Below are positions 1-4,873 of a stretch of 6,053 nucleotides of DNA, one piece after another. The notes beneath the pieces were generated by a model. That model did no database searches, was not told the origin of the DNA, and saw only the letters and a program-made list of their open reading frames with translations. The stretch's first letter is position 1; the number at the start of each line of letters is the position of its first letter. Source of the stretch: JACIYW01 sp014359745 (GTDB lineage: Bacteria > Pseudomonadota > Alphaproteobacteria > Rhodobacterales > Rhodobacteraceae); NCBI GenBank assembly GCA_050433985.1, contig JBNPWE010000057.1:1-6053 (forward strand), read 5' to 3'. The position numbers were made by a program, and so were the translations under genes.

Positions 1-1
1 C

Positions 2-67
2 GTCATGCCCCTCGACGACGCGCTCGAGTTCATAGCAAACGAGGCCATCTTCTGGACTTGGACCTGA
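2..67 (+). CDS. C-terminal end of an unidentified reading frame (partial)
   Basis: The frame is open from the left edge and ends at TGA 65-67, giving 21 residues that include LDDALEFIANE and end in WTWT. The sequence looks protein-like, but the product is not recognised. The LDDALEFIA stretch loosely recalls the C-terminal region of the GTPase TypA/BipA, where a similar helix precedes a DELVEVTP-type segment. Here that segment is absent and the frame ends after seven unrelated residues, as would happen if an insertion sequence cut the gene. This is too short to assign, and it may be only a chance open frame. Confidence 0.2.
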   Translation, partial: VMPLDDALEFIANEAIFWTWT

Positions 68-170
68 ACCAAAAACGTACAAAGTCGAGCTCAGAACCTG
101 ATTTGAAACTAATTGAGTGAGTTCAGGAGGTTGTGATTCTGTTCGGTTACGAATCTGAACGGAGATCCCA
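68..170. other. Short leader before the IS5-family transposase fragment; no gene seen
   Basis: This stretch is less GC-rich than its surroundings and contains no open frame that looks like protein. It most likely contains the left end and leader of the IS5-family element whose transposase begins at 171. I could not identify a convincing terminal inverted repeat because the partner end is missing from the window. A weak purine-rich ribosome binding site (GGAG, 161-164) sits just before the transposase ATG. Confidence 0.35.
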
Positions 171-402
171 ATGGCTTGGACCGAACTCACTCGCCGCCAA
201 CATGCCCGTGAAGGCGGCAGATACGCAAGCGATCTGACCGACGCGGAATGGGCGTTGATCGCGCCCCTGTTGCCCTGCGCAGGACCACCGGCAGGCCCCG
301 CACGACAAGCCTGCGCGATGTGTTCGACGCGATCCTCTTTGTCGCGACGACGGGCTGCCAGTGGCGGATGTTGCCCATTGACTTTCCGCCGGTATCGACT
401 GT
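171..402 (+). pseudogene. IS5-family (DUF4096-type) transposase, N-terminal fragment with a frameshift
   Basis: Two overlapping frames together encode the conserved N-terminal domain of IS5-family transposases. From ATG 171 the frame gives RYASDLTDAEWALIAPLLP, the hallmark opening of this domain. Around 271-283 the homology passes to another frame that continues RTTGRPRTTSLRDVFDAILF, then TGCQWRMLPIDFPP and STV. A single-base-type frameshift at that point explains the switch. Homology stops abruptly near 400, where the next expected segment (an aromatic-rich YFYxWR-like stretch) is absent. The whole catalytic DDE domain is missing. The first about 75 residues of a protein normally around 250-280 long remain, so this is dead. 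The loss of homology coincides with the start of the Tn402-like debris. Confidence 0.8.
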
Positions 403-436
403 GCGCGGTTCTGCCTCAATCTGTGTGGCGCCACTA

Positions 437-462
437 TCCTGAAACCGGAAAATTCAGGAGGG
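437..462 (+). promoter_or_regulatory. Hairpin overlapping a strong Shine-Dalgarno sequence before the TniB-like frame
   Basis: The perfect 7-bp inverted repeat TCCTGAA (437-443) / TTCAGGA (453-459) encloses a 9-nt loop. Its right arm runs into the ribosome binding site AGGAGGG (456-462), which lies 6 nt before GTG 469. In an RNA reading through from upstream the arm would pair part of the ribosome binding site. Hiding the start site of a transposition gene in read-through transcripts is a known control for IS10 and IS50; its operation here is inference. Confidence 0.4.
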
Positions 463-468
463 ATAGTC

Positions 469-939
469 GTGAGTTCGAAGAAGCACTGGTCGCCCGGGAG
501 TGTCCGTGTCGTCGCGCTTTTGCGCGACCTTGGCCTGCGGATGATCATGATCGACGAGGTCCACAACCTCTTGGCCGGGACCCATCGCGAACAGCGCCGC
601 TTTCTCAATGTTCTTCGGTACCTCAGCAATGAGCTCGAGGTGTCACTGGTCTGTCTTGGGGTCAGCGAGGCCGTCGATGCCATTCGCGGCGATATCCAGC
701 TTGCCCGACGGCTGGACGAACATCATCTGCCAAACTGGGAGAAACGCGCGAAAGTTGGTGATGCCCAATTTCGCCTGCTGGTCAAAGCGGCCATCTCAAG
801 CTCCGACATCGACGACTATGCAAGGGTTGCTCAATTGCGCGCCTTCGAGAAGGAGTCGCGTCTGCTGGCTGCAGTTGATCACATCGCCCGGCAGCGCGCG
901 AAAAGCATAGGCCCAATGGCCACCGAATCTCACAATTAA
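469..939 (+). pseudogene. tniB: Truncated TniB/TnsC-like AAA+ ATPase of a Tn402/Tn552-type transposon
   Basis: TniB is the ATPase that selects targets and activates the DDE transposase TniA in Tn5053/Tn402-type elements. From GTG 469 (156 aa) the recognisable part covers residues about 13-105: LLRDLGLRMIMIDEVHNLLA with the Walker B strand MIMIDE at 25-30, then THREQRRFLNVLRYLSNELE, the sensor-1-like VCLG (61-64) and the following helix to QFRLL. This block is typical of TniB. The N-terminal third with the Walker A loop is missing, and the last 50 residues (from about 107) do not look like TniB and are unrecognised. A complete TniB is about 300 aa. The frame looks like an internal-deletion fusion, not a working ATPase. 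The good ribosome binding site at 456-462 suggests that a short protein may still be made. It ends inside the first terminal repeat (TAA 937-939). Confidence 0.75.
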
Positions 940-993
940 GGGCAAAAAATGTTGCCAAACGCGCCGCATCTCAGATTTAAGGGCAACGCGACA
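923..993 (-). repeat. Candidate transposon terminus with two 23-bp direct repeats
   Basis: Copies at 923-945 and 964-986 match at 20 of 23 positions by eye. Both end in TTAAGGGCAA and share the ATCTCA core. Their spacing is exactly 41 bp, close to four helical turns. The outer copy is followed by CGCGACA ending at 993. Read from outside inwards on the minus strand this is TGTCGCG followed by TTGCCCTTAA. That fits the family rule for Tn5053/Tn402/Tn552/Tn7-type elements: 5'-TGT terminus and several roughly 20-bp transposase-binding repeats near each end. Immediately past 993 the sequence becomes the coding end of a host-type gene. Calling it the right end of the TniB-bearing element is inference from position and layout. 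Confidence 0.55.
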
Positions 994-1093
994 GCCGGAT
1001 CGCGCCGCGCGGCGGCTTTGCGAACGGCTGGTCGATCTCGGCGCGGTGCGCGAGATGACAGGCCGCGATACCTTCCGGCTCTACGGGGTGTAG
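994..1093 (+). pseudogene. C-terminal remnant of a winged-helix (DUF1612/RHE_PE00001-like) protein
   Basis: In the frame ending at TAG 1091-1093 the last about 33 residues include RLCERLVDLGAVREMTGRD, then TFRLYGV and the stop. This reads as the closing winged-helix segment of the DUF1612-plus-helix-turn-helix proteins that, from memory, precede scpB-like genes in rhizobial and rhodobacterial plasmids. The upstream bulk of the gene, normally several hundred residues, is missing. It is cut at the apparent transposon end at 993. Only 2 bp separate its stop from the next start, so the two genes were probably translationally coupled. Family assignment rests on the C-terminal pattern and the neighbour, and is moderately uncertain. 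Confidence 0.5.
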
Positions 1094-1095
1094 GG

Positions 1096-1593
1096 ATGGC
1101 GAAGGACAGATCTGAGCCGGACCTGGACCGCGAGTTGCCCGACCTTCCGCCTGATCTGCGCTGGCGGGAATGGATGCGCCGGATCGAGTCGGTGCTCTTT
1201 GCCTCTGCCTCCCCGGTGCCGCGCGAAGACCTGGCCCGCGTGGTGGGGCAGGGGGCCTCGGTCGACCTCCTCGTCGAGGACCTTGCCGCCGATCTGGAGG
1301 GCCGGGCCTTTGAGATCGCCCAAGTCGCCGGGGGCTGGATGTTCCGGACGCGGACCGCCTATGCCCCCGCGATCCGCGCTGCGGCGGACGTCGCGGATCA
1401 ATTGCTGGATCTGAGCGAGTTCGACGTCGCGGTGTTGGCCGCCATCGCCTACCACCAGCCGATCACTCGCGACGGGCTGAAGGACATCTTCGGCAAGGAA
1501 ATCACCCGCGACCTGATCGGGCGTCTGCATGCGCGCAACCTTATCGGGACAGGGCCGAGGGGCATTGTTGCAGAAAGGCGGCTTGAGGCGTGA
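1096..1593 (+). pseudogene. ScpB-like (SMC-Scp complex subunit) paralogue, C-terminus cut by an insertion sequence
   Basis: ScpB is a dimeric winged-helix partner of ScpA in the bacterial condensin SMC-ScpAB; this version belongs to a divergent group found on alphaproteobacterial accessory replicons. From ATG 1096 (165 aa) the first winged helix spans about residues 23-95 (RIESVLFASASPVPREDLAR opening, then GGWMFRTRTAYAPAIR). The second spans about 105-155 (LSEFDVAVLAAIAYHQPITR, then LIGRLHARNLIGTGPR). The last ten residues, GIVAERRLEA, are encoded by the left end of the insertion sequence starting at 1561. The normal ending, from memory an EPRRGAPYTFVTT-like segment and about 30-40 more residues, is lost. 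No ScpA is visible. The start is chosen because it follows the preceding stop by 2 bp and begins the conserved MAKDRSEPDLDREL region. Function is doubtful after truncation. Confidence 0.8.
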
Positions 1594-1614
1594 GTTCCCC
1601 TTTCCCCTTCAGGT

Positions 1615-1711
1615 TCAGGCCGCGCGGACGATCTCGGCGGTGCCGAGGGCGTTGAATCGGTTCATGAGTGCGATGCGGATGTGGATTTCGGCGGTCTGTC
1701 GGTCGGGGGTG
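1615..1711 (-). pseudogene. Displaced C-terminal coding end of the IS903-type transposase
   Basis: On the minus strand this frame reads PDRQTAEIHIRIALMNRFNA then LGTAEIVRAA and stops at 1615-1617. The segment matches the usual end of IS5-family transposases (DRQxAE...RxALxNRFxALG). It is out of frame with the main transposase frame because of the apparent insertion just upstream in the reading direction. It would be joined to the catalytic domain only by a ribosomal frameshift or by loss of the insertion. Confidence 0.7.
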
Positions 1712-2585
1712 AGCCATTGGAACGCCATTGGTCCGAGAGACAATGGCGAACGGCGGCGATGCGTTCGCCAAAGGATTTGAGGCAGCGCATCTTCGCCTCT
1801 ATCCGGCTTCGGGTGTGGTATCCTGTCCACCGCTTCCAGAAGGCGCGCTCATAATGTCGCGTGGCCCGCAGGGTTTCGTTTCTGGCGATCGCGGCTGGGC
1901 AGTCTTCCTTCCACAGCCGACCATTCTTGCGGATCGGGATGATCGGGACCGCGTCGCGCGCGAGAATCGCGCTGTGGCAGCGGCGCGTGTCGTAGGCGCC
2001 ATCAGCGGTCACGGTGCCGATCGCTTCTTCCTCGGGGATCTGGTCCAGCAGATCTGGCAGGACGGGGCTGTCGCCTTCCCGGCTGGGGGTGAACTCGACC
2101 GCACGGATGTCGGAGGTGGCGGTATCCATGGCGAGATGGACCTTGCGCCATTGGCGTCGGCCCTGCACGCCGTGCTTGCGGGCTTGCCACTCGCCATCGC
2201 CGAGAAACTTGATCCCTGTGCTGTCCACCAGCAGGTTCAAGGGGCCATCGGCACGGCGATACGGAATCTGCACCTCCAGGGTCTTCTGCCTGCGGCACAG
2301 GGTCGAATAGTCCGTGACGGGCCAGTCCAGTTCCGCCAAGCGTAACAGGCTGGCGACCATCCCTGAGGCTTGCCTGAGCGGCAGCTTGAACAGCACCTTG
2401 ATCGACAGGCAGAACTGGATCGCCGCGTCCGAGAAAACCGGCGGCCGCCCTCGACGCCCCTCATGCGGCGCGAGCCATGCCATCTCCTTGTCCAGCCAGA
2501 TCAGCAGTGACCCGCGCTTCCGAAGCGCAGAGTTGTAGGCGGACCAGTTGGTGGTGCGATAGCGGGCGGGCTTGGGCTTGCTCAT
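1662..2585 (-). CDS. IS903-type DDE transposase with altered C-terminus
   Basis: This 307-aa transposase catalyses cut-and-paste or copy movement of its own element by binding the terminal repeats and cleaving with a DDE active site. The opening YRTTNWSAYNSALRKRG matches the IS903/IS5 pattern. Catalytic residues are visible: D121 (DSTGIKF), D195 (TADGAYD) and E263 within the signature Y256-x2-R259-x3-E263-x6-K270. After GERIAA (about residue 278) the frame leaves the expected sequence. The normal ending (PDRQTAEIHIRIALMNRF to EIVRAA) is instead present in another frame, closing with the stop at 1615-1617. An insertion of about 37 nt between 1711 and 1750 explains the shift. Activity is possible, since the catalytic core is intact, but uncertain. 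Confidence 0.85.
   Translation of the reverse strand: MSKPKPARYRTTNWSAYNSALRKRGSLLIWLDKEMAWLAPHEGRRGRPPVFSDAAIQFCLSIKVLFKLPLRQASGMVASLLRLAELDWPVTDYSTLCRRQKTLEVQIPYRRADGPLNLLVDSTGIKFLGDGEWQARKHGVQGRRQWRKVHLAMDTATSDIRAVEFTPSREGDSPVLPDLLDQIPEEEAIGTVTADGAYDTRRCHSAILARDAVPIIPIRKNGRLWKEDCPAAIARNETLRATRHYERAFWKRWTGYHTRSRIEAKMRCLKSFGERIAAVRHCLSDQWRSNGSPPTDRPPKSTSASHS
1723..1748. repeat. Hairpin-forming insertion inside the transposase gene
   Basis: The perfect 8-bp inverted repeat CGCCATTG (1723-1730) / CAATGGCG (1741-1748) encloses a 10-nt loop. A direct repeat GCCATTGG at 1713-1720 and 1724-1731 overlaps it. The whole lies exactly where the transposase reading frame breaks, so it probably marks a small inserted or duplicated segment of about 37 nt. 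The inferred size relies on my memory of the family's uninterrupted sequence. Confidence 0.5.
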
Positions 2586-2651
2586 GCTACCCGTTTAACC
2601 GCATGGATTCATGACGTGAATCCTTCACGGCGAGAGTTCTGCAACAACGCC

Positions 2652-2818
2652 GTCCGGTTGACCCCATCTTGCCGCCCTTATCCAGCCATCTGTCGTGTCG
2701 TGTCGGCCAGATTTTCGAAATCATACAATTTTCTGCGCAGGGTTTTGACGTGTGGCTGTGTGTAAGAGATGAAAGAAGCCGGAATGGCTGTCTTCGAGCA
2801 TTGAAAAAGGAGCCTGGC
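2652..2818. other. Non-coding region carrying the leader of the EF-hand operon
   Basis: No protein-like frame is seen between the insertion sequence end and the EF-hand gene. The stretch includes three tandem TGTCG units (2691-2705), a TACAAT box (2724-2729) without a good -35 partner, and TTGACG (2745-2750) without a good -10. A strong ribosome binding site AAGGAG (2807-2812) lies 6 nt before ATG 2819. The promoter of the downstream operon is expected here, but I cannot place it firmly. A sigma-factor-specific promoter is possible. Confidence 0.5.
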
Positions 2819-3253
2819 ATGACAGGACGAGCAGTATTGGCCATGGTGCTGGCCGCCGCGATGGCCCCGGTCGTCGCTTGCGCCCAGGGAGCGTTCCAGG
2901 AACCGGGACAGCGTATTTTCTCGCGCGTCGATTCCAATGGCGATGGCGTCATCGACCGGCAGGAGGTTCTTGATCGGCGGGGTGAACTGTTCGACCGCAT
3001 GGATAGCGGCGGAGATGGCGGCGTTACGCGGGAGGAAGTGGACTCCGCGAAGCGTGGTTTTCGGAAACGTTTAACGAGGAGCACGCAAAGCCCGTTCGAC
3101 ATGGCCGATGCCGATGGAAACGGGACGGTCACGCGGGAGGAGTTTCTCGCTGCGCCGCAACCGATCTTCGATCAGGCCGACAGCAACCGGGACGGGCAAC
3201 TGACCCCGGACGAGTTCACCAGTTTCGTGACACGGTTGCGCGAGTCCCGCTGA
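2819..3253 (+). CDS. Exported EF-hand calcium-binding protein
   Basis: This 144-aa protein has a hydrophobic signal sequence (residues 1-22) followed by four EF-hand loops. They are D38-E49 (DSNGDGVIDRQE, canonical), D62-E73 (DSGGDGGVTREE, with Gly at the third ligand position), D97-E108 (DADGNGTVTREE, canonical) and D121-E132 (DSNRDGQLTPDE, canonical). Such proteins bind Ca2+ in the periplasm or outside the cell and act as buffers, sensors or stabilisers. The precursor can be read two ways: signal peptidase I cleavage at ACA-QG (after residue 22), or a lipobox VVAC with Cys21 as the lipidated residue. The start is supported by the ribosome binding site AAGGAG 6 nt upstream. It is the first gene of a plus-strand cluster, 41 bp ahead of the next gene. 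The cellular partner is unknown; context suggests a link to the downstream sigma/sensor module. Confidence 0.9.
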   Translation: MTGRAVLAMVLAAAMAPVVACAQGAFQEPGQRIFSRVDSNGDGVIDRQEVLDRRGELFDRMDSGGDGGVTREEVDSAKRGFRKRLTRSTQSPFDMADADGNGTVTREEFLAAPQPIFDQADSNRDGQLTPDEFTSFVTRLRESR

Positions 3254-3294
3254 CCGCCTGCCGCGTCTTCCCCCTCATCAAAAGGAGTATCACG

Positions 3295-3708
3295 ATGAAA
3301 CATCTGCAAAGGTTCCCGAAATATCTTTTGGCCGCCCTCGCCATTGCGGCCTCTTCGGTGGCCACCGTCGGCGACGTGGCGGCGGGCGAGCGGAACGTTA
3401 CGCGGAGTTGGTCGGGTCCGGCCGGAAGCGGCAACGCCTCGAAATCCGTTACCCGCGGGAATGGCGCCTGGAACCGGAGCGTGACGCGGACGGGGCCGAA
3501 CGGAAACACGCTCCAACATGACAGCCAGCGCAGCTATGATCCTTCGACTGGGACCGGCTCCTACAACAGTTCCACGACGCTTCCTTCGGGCGCGACTACC
3601 TCGCGCTCGCGCACGGTTACGCGCACGGAAAGCGGCGTGACCGTGGATCGCCAGGGGAGCGGCCCGGCGGGCAACAGCAGAAGTGTCACGCGCTCCTTCG
3701 GGCAATAA
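3295..3708 (+). CDS. Small secreted protein with VTR repeats, function unknown
   Basis: This 137-aa protein is not assigned to a characterised family. Residues 1-30 form a signal peptide with a basic start, a hydrophobic core (LLAALAIAASSVA) and a likely cleavage site after VAA. The mature part is rich in Ser, Thr, Gly, Asn and Arg and has no Cys. The motif VTR occurs five times (35-37, 52-54, 63-65, 108-110, 131-133), and GPAG or GPNG precedes it in several copies (41-44, 67-70, 123-126). A low-complexity beta-rich or disordered exported protein is suggested. Similar Ser/Thr/Gly repeat proteins occur in alphaproteobacteria without known function, as far as I recall. The start is fixed by AGGAG (3283-3287), 7 nt before ATG. 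It lies between the EF-hand gene and the sigma factor gene and may be a partner or output of that system. Confidence 0.85.
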   Translation: MKHLQRFPKYLLAALAIAASSVATVGDVAAGERNVTRSWSGPAGSGNASKSVTRGNGAWNRSVTRTGPNGNTLQHDSQRSYDPSTGTGSYNSSTTLPSGATTSRSRTVTRTESGVTVDRQGSGPAGNSRSVTRSFGQ

Positions 3709-3848
3709 ATGTGCTCCATGGGCGTTCAGGAATTCTGTCTGCGGATGGAGTTGGTGCCGCCTTGGGATTGGCCGGATCGACGAGGACTGACGCCCGGGCC
3801 GATATGGCTCGGGCCGTGCAGCGAGGCAAGGGAAAAAATCGGCAGGAT

Positions 3849-4391
3849 ATGGGCAGTGACGGGCAGGATGATCGGTTGCTCGAACAGGCAGGCCAAGGCG
3901 ATGAGAAAGCTTTTGCGCAGCTTGTGGAGCGCCACGCGGATCGCGTTTTTTCCCTCGCGTTGCGCGTTGTGGGCTCCGATGCCGATGCCGAGGACGTCGC
4001 GCAGGAGGTTTTCCTGATGGTCTGGCGCCGTGCGGCGGACTGGCGGCCGGGAAGAGCCCGTTTTTCGACCTGGCTTTACAGGGTGACGCTCAATCTGAGC
4101 CTGAATCACCGCCAGCGGGTGGTCACAAGACACGCAGCGCTGGATGGTGTGGCAGAGCCGGAGGATCCAGCGCCGACACAGGAGAAACGTTTGGATGAGC
4201 GGCGGCGCAAAGAACGGGTCATGCAAGCGGTGGCCGCGCTGCCGGAAGGACAGTCCATCGCGATGACCCTGATTTATGAGGGTGGTCTGAGCAATGCCGA
4301 GGCGGCCTCGGCGATGGGAATCTCGGTCAAGGCGCTGGAAGCACTTCTGGTCAGGGCGCGGCGGAAGCTGCGGAAGATGATGGCGAGGTGA
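3849..4391 (+). CDS. ECF-type RNA polymerase sigma factor
   Basis: This 180-aa protein directs RNA polymerase to a dedicated promoter set. Region 2 covers about residues 22-90, including DADAEDVAQEVFLMVWR (core binding and -10 recognition) and FSTWLYRVTLNLSLNHRQR. A charged linker follows, then region 4 at about 124-178 with LPEGQSIAMTLIYEGGLSNA and the helix-turn-helix NAEAASAMGISVKALEALLV that contacts the -35 element. There is no region 1 or 3, and length is typical of ECF factors. The frame is open back to GTG 3711, and ATG 3804 is also possible. I prefer ATG 3849 because family homology starts just after it, although its ribosome binding site is poor. The next two genes form an anti-sigma/sensor pair, so activity is probably held off at the membrane until a signal arrives. 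Autoregulation is likely but no promoter was identified. Confidence 0.92.
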   Translation: MGSDGQDDRLLEQAGQGDEKAFAQLVERHADRVFSLALRVVGSDADAEDVAQEVFLMVWRRAADWRPGRARFSTWLYRVTLNLSLNHRQRVVTRHAALDGVAEPEDPAPTQEKRLDERRRKERVMQAVAALPEGQSIAMTLIYEGGLSNAEAASAMGISVKALEALLVRARRKLRKMMAR

Positions 4392-4429
4392 CCGCACAGC
4401 GGCGGGGCAATTACGGAGAGAACAAGGCG

Positions 4430-4873
4430 ATGAGGTTGGAAGAGTTCGAGGAATTGCTGGAGCGCAGGGGTGCGGACCTTGCGACCTTGCCGTGGCGACG
4501 GCGGCGGGCGGCGCGGCGGTTGCTGGGACGTTCCGCAGCGGCGCAGGAGGCGTATGATCAGACGCGCGCGCTTGATGGCTGGATCGGCGACGCCGTTAGG
4601 CCGGTTCCGGCCCGTGCCGGATTGAAAGCGCAGCTATGCCGAATTCCACAAAATCATCCACGAGAGAATGACCGGTTGACCGTCGGGGTGATGCTCAAGG
4701 CGCGGCCATGGCGCGGGTTCTGCTACGCAGGATCGACTGCGGCCATGGCGTCCCTGGTGGCGGGCGTTCTGGTCGGGACCATGCAACCGCCAGCGGGGTC
4801 CGGTCTCGCGCAGATGGTGGATATCGCCAGCCTGGTTTACGGGCTTCCGCCGGATCAGGGGCGTTCGCAATGA
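4430..4873 (+). CDS. Single-pass membrane protein, probable anti-sigma factor
   Basis: This 147-aa protein has a charged N-terminal cytoplasmic part: RLEEFEELLERRGADLATLP, then the Arg-rich RRRRAARRLLGRSAAAQEAY and ALDGWIGDAV. One transmembrane helix follows at about 97-118 (AGSTAAMASLVAGVLVGTM), then a short periplasmic tail of about 30 residues. The GADLxxLP...RAAxxLL pattern recurs, from memory, in alphaproteobacterial proteins encoded right after ECF sigma factors. No zinc-binding HxxxCxxC motif of the ZAS type is present. The role as anti-sigma is inferred from position, topology and size. The start ATG 4430 is preferred because GGAGAG (4415-4420) lies 9 nt ahead. An alternative GTG 4388 overlaps the sigma stop and would add 14 residues. 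The 3' end overlaps the next start by 4 bp (ATGA), implying translational coupling and complex formation with the sensor. Confidence 0.75.
   Translation: MRLEEFEELLERRGADLATLPWRRRRAARRLLGRSAAAQEAYDQTRALDGWIGDAVRPVPARAGLKAQLCRIPQNHPRENDRLTVGVMLKARPWRGFCYAGSTAAMASLVAGVLVGTMQPPAGSGLAQMVDIASLVYGLPPDQGRSQ

Larger units (their letters stand above)
1561..2651 (-). mobile_element. IS903-type insertion sequence (IS5 family), 1091 bp
   Basis: The ends carry matching inverted repeats: GGCATTGTTGCAGAA from 1561 and, read on the minus strand, GGCGTTGTTGCAGAA from 2651, identical at 14 of 15 positions. The GGC-TTGTTG start resembles the IS903 terminus. The element contains one transposase on the minus strand. 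IS903-group elements usually make a 9-bp target duplication. Here the 9 bp before 1561 (GGGCCGAGG) and after 2651 (GTCCGGTTG) do not match. The element interrupts the scpB-like gene on its left, but the missing scpB end is not on its right. The copy has therefore suffered an adjacent deletion, recombination or other rearrangement after insertion. Confidence 0.85.

Noticed and set aside
2..67. Assignment of the left-edge tail to TypA/BipA.
   Set aside because: Only a short LxxALEFIA-like similarity is present and the defining downstream segment is missing; this is insufficient for a gene name.
1728..2345. Plus-strand open frame inside the IS903-type element.
   Set aside because: It is antisense to the well-conserved transposase and is explained by codon bias of that gene.
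2691..2705. Three tandem TGTCG units before the EF-hand gene.
   Set aside because: Only three 5-bp copies are present, with no second cluster; no binding protein or function can be argued.
2745..2773. TTGACG (2745-2750) as a -35 box for the EF-hand operon.
   Set aside because: The hexamer at the proper spacing (GATGAA, 2768-2773) is a poor -10, and TAAGAG is too close. It is too weak to call as a promoter.
2587..3132. Minus-strand open frame spanning the EF-hand gene and its leader.
   Set aside because: The opposite strand encodes four clear EF-hand loops with a signal peptide and a good ribosome binding site. The minus frame has no recognisable features.
2774..3750. GGAAT followed closely by TGTCT upstream of both the EF-hand gene (about 2781) and the sigma gene (about 3729), as a shared ECF promoter.
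   Set aside because: ECF promoters need about 16-17 bp between the -35 and -10 elements. Here the gap is 2-3 bp and differs between the two sites.
3726..4397. Long open frame on the minus strand opposite the sigma factor gene.
   Set aside because: It is antisense to a clear ECF sigma factor, its translation matches no family pattern, and long antisense frames are common in GC-rich DNA.
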